Positions 1 through 9,610 of a stretch of 64,000 nt of DNA are shown here, one piece after another. A program made the position numbers and the translations under genes. The stretch is from Xylophilus ampelinus (GTDB lineage: Bacteria; Pseudomonadota; Gammaproteobacteria; Burkholderiales; Burkholderiaceae_C). The stretch's first letter is position 1. Each line of letters begins with the position of its first letter. The stretch is taken from the NCBI RefSeq assembly GCF_901875635.1, contig NZ_CABFMN010000089.1, positions 1 to 64,000 of the forward strand, written 5' to 3'. Under the pieces are notes generated by a model, which worked only from the letters and a program-made list of their open reading frames with translations, was not told the origin of the DNA and ran no database searches.

Positions 1-106
1 ACGCCTTCCACGGAACCACCTGCTCCATCTCTTCGAGGAAGACCTCGCGGCGCGTCTTCTTCCTCTTGCCGGCGTACTCCGCGTCCGAAAAACTCAGTTG
101 GCTCAT
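1..106 (-). CDS. IS5-family transposase, N-terminal 35 residues (partial)
   Basis: Read on the minus strand from an ATG at 106, the frame is open to the window edge. The peptide starts MSQLSFSDAEYAGKRK and continues with TRREVFLEEMEQVVPW, the usual N-terminus of IS5-type DDE transposases. The DDE catalytic domain lies outside the window. The enzyme would bind the terminal repeat at 153-171 and catalyse cut-and-paste transposition. Whether the full gene is intact cannot be seen. Confidence 0.8.
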   Translation of the reverse strand, partial: MSQLSFSDAEYAGKRKKTRREVFLEEMEQVVPWKA

Positions 107-171
107 CGCGCAAGTTCCTTTGCGTCAATCAACGCGCAACGGCATGATCGGTGGACTTGTTCAGACCTTCC
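1..171 (-). mobile_element. IS5-family insertion sequence, end fragment (cut by window edge)
   Basis: The fragment contains the first 35 codons of a minus-strand transposase and, outside it, a terminal sequence at 153-171 whose minus-strand reading begins GGAAGGTCTGAACAAG. This resembles IS5-type terminal inverted repeats. The next four bases (172-175) are CTAG, the target that IS5-group elements usually duplicate. The other end lies to the left of the window, so length and intactness cannot be judged. Family assignment rests on the transposase N-terminus, the terminal repeat and the CTAG together. Confidence 0.75.
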
Positions 172-175
172 CTAG
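153..175. repeat. IS5-type terminal inverted repeat plus CTAG target
   Basis: Bases 153-171 form the outer end of the insertion sequence and 172-175 are CTAG. Only one end of the element is in the window, so the matching repeat and the second CTAG copy cannot be confirmed. Confidence 0.6.
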
Positions 176-711
176 GCGGCTTGATCGCAGGAGGCCCATG
201 ACCAATGGCCGATTCCTTGGCGATAGAAGCTTTAGAGCCACAGAGTTCCCAGGCGCAGCCGGATCGAAGTAGAAGCACGTTGAGGCTGCACTTCATCTCC
301 TTGATAGCGCCGCACGAATGGATCTCGATCAGCTGGTCTTCCGTCACCAGCACGGCGGCGCGTCCCGGTGCCACGCGCCTTACGTCCTTCGCACACGACC
401 TCAGCAACCTCGAGAACGTCGTGAGCTGCTGGCCGCCCCGGGATCAATGGTCGAGTTCGCCGTGCTCATGTGACCGAGGTAGCTCGCGGAAAGGGCGGTG
501 TCGGCGACCATGAGGCGGGCCCGCTTGAGCACACACTCAGCCGCACCCGGCGGCCTTGTCCACGTTGCCGACTCTGCGCGTCGCGCCTGGTCGCCGTTGC
601 TGGTTAAAGCTTTGGGACATCTCCAGCCAGGTTGGATGCACCGCGTGAACCTCTAGCGCAGCAGCTGGCTACGCCGCATGTGCGCCACCCAAATGTTCGC
701 TGGACGCAGAA
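176..711. other. Stretch without a recognisable gene next to the IS end
   Basis: Open frames exist here on both strands (for example a minus-strand frame of 92 codons at 129-407 that runs into the IS terminal repeat), but none resembles a family I know, and they overlap each other. Short peptide-like stretches in different minus-strand frames suggest a decayed gene broken by frameshifts. I see no RNA gene or clear promoter. It is best read as degenerate accessory DNA beside the insertion sequence. Confidence 0.4.
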
Positions 712-1377
712 CTAGGGATGACCGATTAGGCCAAATATCGCATCCACCTCCACCTTGGTGCCGGGCGCGTGGAGCACCACGAACCACGAGTTCGGCAGGA
801 GCGCCGTATTGGCGCGGTAGCGCGGTACTCCTTGAGGCCGTGGTGGCATGGGATCGTCGATGCGGATGAGACCTGGTGCGGCAGCCCTGAACGCGGCCGG
901 GGGGGATAGCGCGAGCGCTTCGCCGTGCAACTCCGCGGTCGCAGCAGGACGAATGCTCCGCAGTGCCGCAAGCGCGCGGGCAAGTGGCGCAGCGGCGTCA
1001 AGCAGCTCCGTCACCTCAGCTAGGGGCGCGAAGAAGTGAAAGCCTTCCACAATCCGCGCAAGCCGGCGCACTTGTTCCGCCTTGGCGTCGGGACCAGGAA
1101 ATACGACCCACCCTGCCGGTGGTGTCACTCCCGCTTCGCGGAGGTCGTGGCCGACGCCTGCGACGGTCGAGGACTCGCGGCCCTCGGCCGCGAAGATGTG
1201 GTGCTCCCATAGCTCAGTCAGGCATCCTTCGCGGATGGGCACGAAGCACAACCCCCGTTCCTCAGAGCTGGTGGTAGCGAGTAGCGCTCGCACGGCGTCT
1301 CTCGCGTCAACGGAAAGCACGGGCAAAAATTCTTCCATCGCATCGCAGATGCTGGCGACGCGGATGAACATGGTCAT
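712..1377 (-). CDS. Hypothetical protein, 221 aa
   Basis: The open frame has 221 codons and a GGAG about ten bases before the ATG at 1377. The product appears soluble: no signal peptide, no membrane segment. It is rich in Ala and Leu in the middle and ends with a compact segment (LPNSWFVVLHAPGTKVEVDA) that looks like a folded beta-rich tail. I do not recognise the family. It sits alone between degenerate DNA next to an insertion sequence and a plus-strand HTH gene, with the two 5' ends facing each other, so they may share the 1378-1564 promoter region. Composition is similar to the rest of the chromosome. An orphan accessory gene is the safest reading. Confidence 0.5.
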   Translation of the reverse strand: MTMFIRVASICDAMEEFLPVLSVDARDAVRALLATTSSEERGLCFVPIREGCLTELWEHHIFAAEGRESSTVAGVGHDLREAGVTPPAGWVVFPGPDAKAEQVRRLARIVEGFHFFAPLAEVTELLDAAAPLARALAALRSIRPAATAELHGEALALSPPAAFRAAAPGLIRIDDPMPPRPQGVPRYRANTALLPNSWFVVLHAPGTKVEVDAIFGLIGHP

Positions 1378-1564
1378 GGCGGACTCCGGTGAATCATGGC
1401 ATCGCGGCTCTCGAACAAGACCAATGACATTCGATCTTCCTGGCCGCCCATGAAACTAAACATGGGCCTGTCCGCCCGCCGTCCATTGGCATCGGTGCCC
1501 GACTTGTGCCGCCATCTGCTGCTGCCCCATGTCAGGTAAACGCTTGAGGACGCAAAATGCGCGA

Positions 1565-2011
1565 ATGCCGAATATTGCATCCATCCTCAAAGCCGAGATC
1601 ACGCGCGTAGCGCGCAAGGAGGTCCGTTCGGAAATCGAAGGCCTGAAGAAGGCCAACGCGCAGCACCGTGCAGCGATTGCGCAGCTCCGGCGTGAACTGA
1701 CCGAGGTGCATCGGCAGATGAAGCGTGTGCAGCACGCGACGGGCAGCCGCATGGCGAGCGCTCCCGTCGCGGAGCATCCTGGCGATGGCACGCCCCGGCG
1801 TTTCAGTGCTGCGCGGCTTGCAGCGCATCGCGCCAAGTTGAAGCTGTCTGCAGCGGACTACGGCAAGCTCATTGGGGTGTCCGGCGCCACGATATACCTC
1901 TGGGAGAAGGGGCAAACGCGTCCGCCCTCAGCGCAGGTGCAGGCCCTTGGCGAACTGAAGCATCTGAGCCGAAAGGCCCTGCAGGAGCGCCTGGCCGGGC
2001 CGGCCGTCTGA
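1565..2011 (+). CDS. XRE-type helix-turn-helix protein with N-terminal coiled coil
   Basis: The product has 148 residues from the ATG at 1565. An in-frame ATG at 1529 would add 12 residues that look less natural, so the internal start is preferred (it begins MPNIASILKAEITRVARKEV). Residues 10-55 are charged and heptad-like and should form a coiled coil. Residues about 90-135 hold a classic HTH: AADYGKLIGVSGATIYLWEK, followed by G-x-T-R-P. Proteins of this layout are common small DNA-binding proteins in beta- and gammaproteobacteria. The target is unknown. Its position divergent from an orphan gene inside an accessory segment is consistent with a mobile-element regulator. Confidence 0.7.
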   Translation: MPNIASILKAEITRVARKEVRSEIEGLKKANAQHRAAIAQLRRELTEVHRQMKRVQHATGSRMASAPVAEHPGDGTPRRFSAARLAAHRAKLKLSAADYGKLIGVSGATIYLWEKGQTRPPSAQVQALGELKHLSRKALQERLAGPAV

Positions 2012-2097
2012 CAGAGCCGGCGCTGCGCACTGGGTGGGCAGTCTGTCTGCAAGGCGCACGGGTGCTGGCTTTGGCGTAGATGAGCCCATGACTGTCC

Positions 2098-2132
2098 CCA
2101 AAGTTGTCCACAGAACGAAGGGACAACTTTGG
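2098..2132. repeat. Perfect 12-bp inverted repeat (CCAAAGTTGTCC)
   Basis: CCAAAGTTGTCC at 2098-2109 is followed, after an 11-base spacer, by its exact reverse complement at 2121-2132. A third identical copy lies at 2729-2740. The sites bracket the orphan gene at 2190-2648 and lie close to a tRNA-Ser. They could be operators or recombinase-binding sites of a former integrated element; the sequence alone does not decide. Confidence 0.6.
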
Positions 2133-2189
2133 ACCATGGCGTGATTTCGACTCAAGGCACCGACCATCATCCAACTGCCGCGCACGCCG

Positions 2190-2648
2190 TCAGCGTGCAA
2201 CCTCTGGCATCGGCGTGCAGAGCTTTGTCAAGCGGATCAGGAGCGCAGTGGTGGCGCCCAGCTCGGCCAGCAACCAGCCAAGCGCCTCGATGGCATCGGC
2301 GCTGATGGACTTGTCCTCGCACTCGGGAGCGGCGTAGGCCATCAGGGAGCCTACCGCCGACATGCCCAAATTCATGGCGGCGGCCGATGCCTGCGCGTGG
2401 GCCGCAAGCCTTTTTAGAACCGCCGCGTCAGTGGCTCGCGGGTCGGGATCGCCGTTGGCATCCAACTTCAAGCGAGGAAGCAGTTCGAGTAGCTCCTGCA
2501 TGTGTCGCAGGGATTCCGGCAGCAGATGCCGCGTCCCGCGGCCGGCATGCAGCGCGGTCGGCTCCACGCGTCGCCTGCGTGTTTTGCGTTGCTGGCGCGT
2601 GCCGTCTGGTGGTGGAGTGTCTGTCTCGGCCGTGTTTTGCTGGGGCAT
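2190..2648 (-). CDS. Hypothetical protein, 152 aa, DUF3077-like at best
   Basis: The ATG at 2648 (product begins MPQQNTAETDTPPPDG) is chosen over an upstream in-frame start at 2732, which would extend the frame through repeat-flanked intergenic DNA. The N-terminal third is polar and rich in Pro, Thr and Arg. The C-terminal half is Ala- and Leu-rich and helical (MSAVGSLMAYAAPECEDKSI and following), without being a convincing membrane segment. It resembles small phage- or ICE-associated helical proteins with no assigned function. It lies between copies of the 12-base CCAAAGTTGTCC motif, which may control it. Confidence 0.5.
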   Translation of the reverse strand: MPQQNTAETDTPPPDGTRQQRKTRRRRVEPTALHAGRGTRHLLPESLRHMQELLELLPRLKLDANGDPDPRATDAAVLKRLAAHAQASAAAMNLGMSAVGSLMAYAAPECEDKSISADAIEALGWLLAELGATTALLIRLTKLCTPMPEVAR

Positions 2649-2728
2649 TCCCAGACAGTACAGCCTGTCGTGCGCGATTCCTACCGCGCCACACCCCGCC
2701 CCGCGCTCTAAATTTTTCGCCTTACCGT

Positions 2729-2740
2729 CCAAAGTTGTCC
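2729..2740 (+). promoter_or_regulatory. Third CCAAAGTTGTCC copy upstream of the 2190-2648 gene
   Basis: This 12-mer is identical to the left arm of the inverted repeat at 2098-2132. It lies about 80 bases upstream of the ATG at 2648. Together the copies flank the gene at both ends, which fits either an operator or an integration-related binding site. Confidence 0.35.
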
Positions 2741-2777
2741 AAGCCAGTACAACTCATAAAGGGGGTAGAAAAGGGAG

Positions 2778-2814
2778 TAAAAAAGCGCCATGGGGTCAAA
2801 ACCCGCATGGCGCT
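2778..2814 (-). terminator. Rho-independent terminator after tRNA-Ser
   Basis: On the minus strand, nine bases AGCGCCATG pair with CATGGCGCT (outer stem), an inner GGG pairs with CCC, and the stem is followed by a run of Us (A-tract 2779-2784 on the plus strand). It begins eight bases beyond the CCA end of the tRNA, so it probably ends the serS-tRNA-Ser transcript. Confidence 0.8.
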
Positions 2815-2822
2815 TAGCTTTG

Positions 2823-2913
<91 letters not shown>

Positions 2914-2985
2914 ACAAGACGCAAATTTGTCGAAGCCTGCGATTCTAGCAGCACTTCAAGCCGGTTCCGGCCCGCGTTGGCAAGA

Positions 2986-4351
<1,366 letters not shown>

Positions 4352-4357
4352 GGCGCG

Positions 4358-5323
4358 TCAGCCGAGCGTCGCAGGGTCGACGTTGGCCCCGCAGACGATC
4401 AGGCAGACCTTCTCGCCCACGCGCGGCACGTAGGCCCCGGTCTGCAGGGCCGCCAACGGCAGCGCGGCCGCCGGTTCGACGGCCAGCTTCATCTCCTTCC
4501 ACAGCCACAGCTGGGCCGCGCGGATGGCGTCGTCGGGCAGCAGCACCGAATCGCGCACGTGCTGCCGCGTGATCTCCCAGGCGATGGCGCCGATGCGCTT
4601 GGCGCCCAGCGAGTCGGCCGCCACACCGCCCACGGCGACGTCGACCGGCTCGCCGGCTTGGCGCGCAGCGTGCAGCGTCGGGCAAGCTTCCGGCTCCAAC
4701 GCCACCACGCGGCTGCGCTGCTGGAACCAGCCCGCCAGCCCGCCAATGAGGCCACCGCCGCCCACGCTCACCAGCACCGCGTCGGGCAGGCCGCCCTGGC
4801 GCTCGATCTCCACACCCAGCGTGCCCGCACCGGCCACCACCTCGGGCTGGTCGTAGGCATGCGTGAGCAGCGCACCGGTCTCCTGCTGGCGCGCCAGACA
4901 GGCCGCCAGCGCATCGGGGTAGAACTCGCCCACCACGCGCACGTCGGCGCCCAGGGCACGCAGGCGGGCCCGCTTGGCCTCGGGCGAGACGCCCGGCAGG
5001 TACACCTCGCAGCGCACGCTCAGGGCCTGAGCCGCGGCGGCGGTCGCGATGCCCGCGTTGCCGCCCGACGCGACCACCACGCCGGCGGACGGAATCTCGT
5101 TGGCCAGCAGCCGGTTCATCATGCCGCGCGCCTTGAAGCTGCCGCTGACCTGCAGGTGCTCGAGCTTGAGCCAGACCTCGGCGCCGGGCGCCGCCACGCC
5201 GAGGGTGGAAGCCGGCAGCCTCCACAGCGGCGTTTCACGCAAAAAGTGGCCAAACTGCCTGCCCAGCCTGCGGGAGGCGCTATCGATTTCGGAGCGCCAG
5301 TCGATGTCTTGCATGCGATTCAT
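4358..5323 (-). CDS. Threonine/serine dehydratase-like PLP enzyme (fold type II)
   Basis: The 321-residue product carries the PLP-lysine motif GSFKARG near residue 58, the SGGNAG asparagine loop and the glycine-rich phosphate loop VGGGGLIGG. These place it in the threonine dehydratase/serine racemase group, which deaminates hydroxy-amino acids to 2-oxo acids and ammonia. It lacks the C-terminal regulatory ACT-like domains of biosynthetic IlvA, so it is a catabolic or short-type enzyme. The ATG at 5323 overlaps the stop of ispH (ATGA), which argues for translational coupling; a second ATG at 5314 is also possible. Substrate cannot be fixed from sequence. Confidence 0.85.
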   Translation of the reverse strand: MNRMQDIDWRSEIDSASRRLGRQFGHFLRETPLWRLPASTLGVAAPGAEVWLKLEHLQVSGSFKARGMMNRLLANEIPSAGVVVASGGNAGIATAAAAQALSVRCEVYLPGVSPEAKRARLRALGADVRVVGEFYPDALAACLARQQETGALLTHAYDQPEVVAGAGTLGVEIERQGGLPDAVLVSVGGGGLIGGLAGWFQQRSRVVALEPEACPTLHAARQAGEPVDVAVGGVAADSLGAKRIGAIAWEITRQHVRDSVLLPDDAIRAAQLWLWKEMKLAVEPAAALPLAALQTGAYVPRVGEKVCLIVCGANVDPATLG

Positions 5324-6285
5324 GAGATGTGCTGCGGCGGCGGGATGTCGTCGAGCTTCAGGCCCTTGGGCAGCGGGAACTTGATCGTCTCCTCGATGCC
5401 CTGCAGGCTGCGCACCGAGACGGCGCCCAGCGCCTTGATGCGCTCGATCACCTCGCGCACCAGCACCTCGGGCGCCGACGCGCCGGCCGTGAGGCCCACG
5501 CGCGCCTTGCCCTCGAACCATTCGGGTTGGAGCTCGGCGGCCGAGTCGACCATGTGCGCCGGTGTGCCCAGGCGCTGCGCCAGTTCGCGCAGGCGGTTGC
5601 TGTTGGAACTGGTCGGGCTGCCGACCACGATCACCAGGTCGACCTGCGGGCTCATGACCTTGACGGCGTCCTGCCGGTTCTGCGTGGCATAGCAGATGTC
5701 CTGCTGCTTGGGCTCGCGCACGGCCGGGAAGCGCGCGCGCACGGCGGCGGCGATCTCGGCGGCGTCGTCGACCGACAGCGTGGTCTGCGTCACGACGGCG
5801 AGCTTGTCGGTCTGGCCGGGCTGCACGCGCGCCACGTCGGCCACGTCCTCGACCAGGTGGATGCCGTGGTCGAGCTGGCCCATCGTGCCCTCGACCTCGG
5901 GATGTCCCTTGTGGCCGATCATGATGAACTCGTAGCCCTCCTTCGCGAGCTTGGCCACCTCGACGTGCACCTTGGTCACCAACGGGCAGGTGGCATCGAA
6001 GACCGAGAAGCCGCGCTGCTGCGCCTCGGCTTCCACGGCCTTGCTCACGCCGTGCGCGCTGAAGACCAGCGTGGCCCCCGGCGGCACCTCGGCCAGGTCC
6101 TCGATGAAGACGGCGCCCTTGGCCTTGAGCGTCTCGACCACGTAGGTATTGTGCACGATCTCATGGCGAACGTAGATCGGCGCGCCGAACTTGGCGATGG
6201 CGCGCTCGACGATCTCGATCGCGCGGTCCACGCCGGCACAGAAGCCGCGCGGCTCGGCGAGGAGGATTTCCTGGACGTCCTGCAT
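5320..6285 (-). CDS. ispH: 4-hydroxy-3-methylbut-2-enyl diphosphate reductase
   Basis: The 321-residue product is a full-length IspH/LytB, the last enzyme of the MEP isoprenoid pathway, giving IPP and DMAPP. The three conserved cysteines that hold the iron-sulfur cluster are in GFCAGV (near residue 16), DATCPLV and CYATQNRQ. The signature PTSSNSNRL is also present. It starts 11 bases after fkpB and its stop overlaps the next gene, so fkpB-ispH-dehydratase form one operon. The fkpB-ispH pairing is widespread in proteobacteria. Confidence 0.97.
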   Translation of the reverse strand: MQDVQEILLAEPRGFCAGVDRAIEIVERAIAKFGAPIYVRHEIVHNTYVVETLKAKGAVFIEDLAEVPPGATLVFSAHGVSKAVEAEAQQRGFSVFDATCPLVTKVHVEVAKLAKEGYEFIMIGHKGHPEVEGTMGQLDHGIHLVEDVADVARVQPGQTDKLAVVTQTTLSVDDAAEIAAAVRARFPAVREPKQQDICYATQNRQDAVKVMSPQVDLVIVVGSPTSSNSNRLRELAQRLGTPAHMVDSAAELQPEWFEGKARVGLTAGASAPEVLVREVIERIKALGAVSVRSLQGIEETIKFPLPKGLKLDDIPPPQHIS

Positions 6286-6296
6286 GGCGGGATCCG

Positions 6297-6755
6297 TCAA
6301 AGCACGCCGATCAGGCGCACCTCGAAGGTCACGGGCTGGCCCGCGAGCGGGTGGTTGAAGTCGAAGTGCACCGCGGTATCGCTCGACTCCATCACCGCGC
6401 CCGCATAGCTGCCGGCGCCGTCGGGCGTGGGGAACTGCACCACGTCGCCGGGCTGGTACTGCTCGTCGGGATCGCCCAGCTGCGCCAGCAGCGCCCGCGC
6501 CACCCATTGCTGCATCTCGGGGTTGCGCTCGCCGAAGGCCTCGCCGGCCGGCAGTTCGAAGGTGGCGTGCGTGCCCTCCTCCAGGCCCAGCAGGCGCTGC
6601 TCGACGGCCGGCGACAGTTCGCCGGTGCCCAGCGACAGCGTGGCCGGCTTGTCGGCGAAGGTGTTGATGATGTCGCCGGCCGGGCCGGCCAGGCGGTAGT
6701 GCAGCGTGAGGAAGGAGCCGGGCTGCACCACGGCAGCGGTGGTGTTCAAAGACAA
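6297..6755 (-). CDS. fkpB: FKBP-type peptidyl-prolyl isomerase (SlpA/FkpB)
   Basis: The 152-residue cytoplasmic protein has the short FKBP domain interrupted by an IF (chaperone) flap, as in SlyD/SlpA proteins. Recognisable features are the opening [10 protein letters not shown], the central [10 protein letters not shown] and the C-terminal [17 protein letters not shown]. It isomerises X-Pro bonds and acts as a folding helper. There is no His-rich tail, which separates it from SlyD. It is first in the operon with ispH and shares a 103-base divergent region with radC. Confidence 0.93.
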   Translation of the reverse strand: MSLNTTAAVVQPGSFLTLHYRLAGPAGDIINTFADKPATLSLGTGELSPAVEQRLLGLEEGTHATFELPAGEAFGERNPEMQQWVARALLAQLGDPDEQYQPGDVVQFPTPDGAGSYAGAVMESSDTAVHFDFNHPLAGQPVTFEVRLIGVL

Positions 6756-6782
6756 GGGATCGCCCCGATAAACTGGTCCGTG

Positions 6783-6788
6783 ATTTTA
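6783..6788 (-). promoter_or_regulatory. Candidate -10 hexamer for fkpB-ispH operon
   Basis: TAAAAT on the minus strand lies 28 bases before the fkpB ATG, giving a leader of about 20 bases. The -35 region is weak. The same hexamer sits before serS and metG. Confidence 0.3.
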
Positions 6789-6858
6789 GAAGAGGGGTGC
6801 CGCCGGCCCGCCCGCGGGGGTTTCGGCTGCCGGACGGCACTTCCAGGGAGGAAAGACC

Positions 6859-7536
6859 ATGGCGTTCAAGGACCTGCCGGCGGACCTGCGTCCGCGCGAG
6901 AAACTGCTGGCACGCGGGGCTGCCGCGCTCGGCGATGCGGAACTGCTGGCACTGCTGCTGCGCACCGGCGTGGCCGGCACGAACGTGCTGCAGCTCGCCC
7001 AGCAACTGCTCGACACCTTCGGCGGGCTGGCCGGACTTCTGCAGACCGGTGCCGAGGACCTCAAGCGCATCAAGGGCCTGGGCGGCAGCGCCAAGCGCGC
7101 CGAACTCGTGGCGGTGCTGGAGCTGGCACGCCGCGCCATGGCCCAGCAACTGGCCGAACGTGCCGTGTTCGAGGCGCCCGAGGCCGTCAAGCGCTACCTG
7201 CAGCTGCACCTGGCCGGCCGCCCGCACGAGGTCTTCGCCGCCCTCTTCCTCGACAGCCAGCATCGGCTCATCGCCCTGGAGGAACTGTTCCGCGGCACGC
7301 TCAACCAGACGAGCGTGTACCCGCGCGAGGTGGTGCAGCGCGCCCTGCACCACCACGCCGCCGCCGTGGTGCTGGCACACAACCACCCGAGCGGCAGCGT
7401 CGAGCCCTCGCGCGCCGACGAGGTGCTCACCCAGACGCTGAAGGCCGCGCTGGCGCTGGTCGACGTGCGCGTGCTCGACCACGTCATCGTCGGCCCGGGC
7501 CAGGCACTGTCGATGGCCGAACGCGGGCTGCTGTGA
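6859..7536 (+). CDS. radC: RadC family JAB/MPN-domain protein
   Basis: The 225-residue product has an N-terminal helix-hairpin-helix region ([14 protein letters not shown], about residues 74-87) and a C-terminal JAB1/MPN domain whose metal-binding signature H-x-H-x7-S-x2-D is intact in [15 protein letters not shown]. The family is historically linked to DNA repair, although its biochemical role is unsettled. It is divergent from fkpB, and an AGGGAGGAAAG purine stretch precedes the ATG as ribosome-binding site. Confidence 0.95.
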   Translation: MAFKDLPADLRPREKLLARGAAALGDAELLALLLRTGVAGTNVLQLAQQLLDTFGGLAGLLQTGAEDLKRIKGLGGSAKRAELVAVLELARRAMAQQLAERAVFEAPEAVKRYLQLHLAGRPHEVFAALFLDSQHRLIALEELFRGTLNQTSVYPREVVQRALHHHAAAVVLAHNHPSGSVEPSRADEVLTQTLKAALALVDVRVLDHVIVGPGQALSMAERGLL

Positions 7537-7641
7537 GCGGCCCCGGTTTGGGTTACGCTGGCCGACGGCGCGCCGCCCCGGCGAACGCGCCCCGGCGTCT
7601 TCTGCGGCGCTGAGCAACGACTCCTGTCCGGCCCCCGTCCC

Positions 7642-8310
7642 ATGCCCCGCCCCACCCCTCCCCTCAAGAGCCTGGCCGACCTCAAGCAGGTCCAGCGCGC
7701 CCTGAGCGAGACGCGCGAGCGCGAAGCGGCCGAAGCCGCCGCCCGCGCGGCCGCCGACAAGCAGCGGCAGGCCGAGCAGAACCTCTTCGCCCGCGCCGTG
7801 GGCGCCGACACCGGCGCCATGCGCCCGCTGCGCAGCAAGCCGGTCGTGCACCTGGCGCCCACGCCGCCGGCGCCGGTCGCCGTGCAGCACCAGCGCGACG
7901 AGGCGCAGGCACTGCGCGAAGCGCTGTCCGACGAGTTCGACGTCACCACCCTGCTCGACGCCGACGACCAGATGAGCTTCCGCCGCCCCGGCGTGGGGAC
8001 CGACGTGACGCGTCGGCTGCGCGCCGGTGACTGGTCGATCCAGCGCGAGCTCGACCTGCACGGCCTGCGCAGCGACGAGGCGCGCGAGGCGCTGGCGGCC
8101 TTTGTTCGCACCGCCCACCGCCAGGGTGTGCGCTGCGTGCGCGTTGTGCACGGCAAGGGCCTGGGGTCACCCGGCAAGCAGCCCGTGCTCAAGACCAAGG
8201 CGCAACGCTGGTTGATCCAGAAGAAGGAGGTGCTGGCCTTCGTGCAGGCCAAGCCGGCCGAAGGCGGCGCCGGGGCGCTGGTGGTGTTGCTGGCGCCGGT
8301 GGGGCGCTGA
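7642..8310 (+). CDS. Smr/MutS2-type endonuclease domain protein
   Basis: The 222-residue protein has a charged, Ala/Arg/Glu-rich N-terminal helix (about residues 10-60), a low-complexity linker, and a C-terminal Smr domain. The domain shows [14 protein letters not shown] (LDxHG motif, near residue 135) and VVHGKGLGS (HGxG motif). Stand-alone Smr proteins nick DNA or cleave RNA on stalled ribosomes; which applies here is not visible. It follows radC by 105 bases on the same strand and may be co-transcribed. Confidence 0.88.
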   Translation: MPRPTPPLKSLADLKQVQRALSETREREAAEAAARAAADKQRQAEQNLFARAVGADTGAMRPLRSKPVVHLAPTPPAPVAVQHQRDEAQALREALSDEFDVTTLLDADDQMSFRRPGVGTDVTRRLRAGDWSIQRELDLHGLRSDEAREALAAFVRTAHRQGVRCVRVVHGKGLGSPGKQPVLKTKAQRWLIQKKEVLAFVQAKPAEGGAGALVVLLAPVGR

Positions 8311-8336
8311 GCACGTCTTCCGAGCGCGGGCCCGCC

Positions 8337-8759
8337 TCAGAACGAACAGTCGCAGGGTGCGTCGCAAGGCACGCCGCTGCAGGACACGTCGGGCAGCAGG
8401 TTGGCGCAATCGACCGCGTCCGTGCAACGGTCGCTGCGCGAGCCCGGGCGGCGCCGGTCGTCTCGGTGGGACTGCGCGGCATGCACGCAACGGCAGCGCT
8501 CGAACTGCCGAGGCAGCGCCACCCACAGCACCAAAGCTCCGCAACGGCGCACGATGCGCCGCGCGTACTCCGAGCACGAGGCGCGCCCCGTGTGGAAGCG
8601 CCAGGCGCAGACGAAGCCCTTGTGCGGCGACAGCCGGCGTTGGTAGAAGGTGATCGCCGCGAGCAGCAGCGCAGCCAGGAGCGACAGCTCCACCGTCCCA
8701 GAAGACACCGTCCCGACCGCGTTCGCAGCGGCCTGCCCACCCCAGTTGCCCAGACTCAT
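8337..8759 (-). CDS. YidD-like membrane protein insertion efficiency factor, Cys-rich tail
   Basis: Residues 24-40 are a hydrophobic helix, followed by the YidD/DUF37 core: FYQRRLSPHKGFVCAWRFHT and then ASCSEYARR, matching the family's C-x-S-x-Y-A signature. YidD proteins are about 70-90 residues and help YidC insert membrane proteins. This one has 140 residues, with an extra C-terminal tail containing many cysteines (near residues 90-140) that could bind metal or form disulfides. It is convergent with the Smr gene, 26 bases away. The usual rpmH-rnpA-yidD-yidC context is absent, so it is probably a paralogue. Confidence 0.75.
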   Translation of the reverse strand: MSLGNWGGQAAANAVGTVSSGTVELSLLAALLLAAITFYQRRLSPHKGFVCAWRFHTGRASCSEYARRIVRRCGALVLWVALPRQFERCRCVHAAQSHRDDRRRPGSRSDRCTDAVDCANLLPDVSCSGVPCDAPCDCSF

Positions 8760-8824
8760 TGCCAGCCCTTGTCCGCGCTGTTCACGAGCGCGTGGCGCAT
8801 GATGGCATGGGCACGGGATTCAAA

Positions 8825-8884
8825 CAAAAAAGGCCCGCAGCCCCCGCCCCGCTTGCGCGAGCAGCTATGAATTTCGTAGCAATT
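8825..8884 (+). repeat. Dispersed palindromic repeat, copy 1
   Basis: This is a copy of a roughly 60-base element: A-rich lead, GC-rich CCCGCC...GCTTGCGC hairpin, then CAGCTA-n8-TAGCAA. It lies just past the 3' end of the truncated haemoglobin gene. Other copies are at 10342, 13499, 34574, 58904 and (shorter) 21298, all in the same orientation. Confidence 0.75.
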
Positions 8885-8925
8885 CGGTGGGCGAGCAGCG
8901 CCCGTCGACGAACCCGCCAGCCGCT

Positions 8926-9330
8926 TCACGCCCCCTTGTTGCGCATCCAGTCCGCGGTCTGGAAGAAGGACTGGCGCAGCCGCGCGCGCAGGTCGTCGGG
9001 CACACCGGTCTCGGCCATCGCCTGGTCCATGCAGGCCAGCCACTGGTCGCGCTCGGCGATGCCGATGGCGAAGGGCAGGTGGCGCGCGCGCAGCATCGGG
9101 TGGCCGAAGCGGTCGGTGTAGTGCTGCGGGCCGCCGAGCCAGCCGCACAGGAACCAGAACAGCCGCTGGCGCGCGTTGTCCAGGCTCGGTCCATGGGCGG
9201 CGCGCAGGGCCGCGTAGCCGGGCTCGAGGTCCATCAGGTCGTAGAAGCGCTCGGTGAGCTGGTGCACTTTCTCCTCGCCACCGATCCACTCGAAGGGCGT
9301 GTCGAAGGGGGGCTTGTCCTGGATCTGCAT
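8926..9330 (-). CDS. Group II truncated haemoglobin
   Basis: The 134-residue protein matches group II (TrHbO-like) 2-over-2 globins. It opens with a gene-typical F-x-W-I-G-G segment, has YDLMDLEPGYAALRAAHG, the segment FLCGWLGGPQHYTDRFGHP containing the Trp at the G8-type position, and RARHLPFAIG holding the proximal His. These haem proteins handle oxygen, NO or peroxide rather than storing oxygen. A decayed oxygenase gene lies immediately upstream and a dispersed repeat downstream. Length is normal for the family. Confidence 0.93.
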   Translation of the reverse strand: MQIQDKPPFDTPFEWIGGEEKVHQLTERFYDLMDLEPGYAALRAAHGPSLDNARQRLFWFLCGWLGGPQHYTDRFGHPMLRARHLPFAIGIAERDQWLACMDQAMAETGVPDDLRARLRQSFFQTADWMRNKGA

Positions 9331-9343
9331 CGGGCGATTGTCG

Positions 9344-9543
9344 ATGCGCGCCGAGGCCGTCGCCGCGCAGATCGGCGAAGCGTGACGTGCGCACGGCAGC
9401 TTCTACGTCGCGCGCCACGGCGTCGACGCCGCCCTGGCGCAGCGGCTCGGCACCGAGCTGCCGCCGGACGACCCGCGCGTGGCGGCCGGCCGGCCCGTGC
9501 GCGGTGCCAACCCGTTCCCCGACGCGCCGGGCCTCGCCTCTTC
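9344..9543 (+). pseudogene. Remnant of a 2-oxoglutarate/Fe(II) (isopenicillin N synthase-like) oxygenase
   Basis: One plus-strand frame gives RAEAVAAQIGEA, then a TGA at 9383-9385, then RAHGSFYVARHGVDAALAQR and later GTELPPDDPRVAAGRPVRGA with NPFPDAPGL. These match separate N-terminal stretches of the isopenicillin N synthase-like oxygenase family. The TGA sits where relatives have Cys, so a single change from TGC explains it. The spacing between the two matched stretches is far too short, implying an internal deletion, and the iron-binding C-terminal domain is gone. It overlaps the start of the haemoglobin promoter region. Identification is from recalled family sequence. Confidence 0.6.
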
Positions 9544-9610
9544 CCGGCGTGGGATACGTAGACGGAAACTGCAAGCAAGAAGCGCCCGTGCGCGACCGGC
9601 CCTGGGGTGC

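Noticed and set aside
129..407. A 92-codon minus-strand frame next to the IS end
   Set aside because: It runs into the IS terminal repeat, overlaps other frames and matches no family I know; listed only as part of a degenerate stretch.
5320..8151. A 943-codon frame that contains ispH at its end
   Set aside because: Only the last 321 codons are IspH. The upstream part runs antisense to radC and the Smr gene and across fkpB out of frame.
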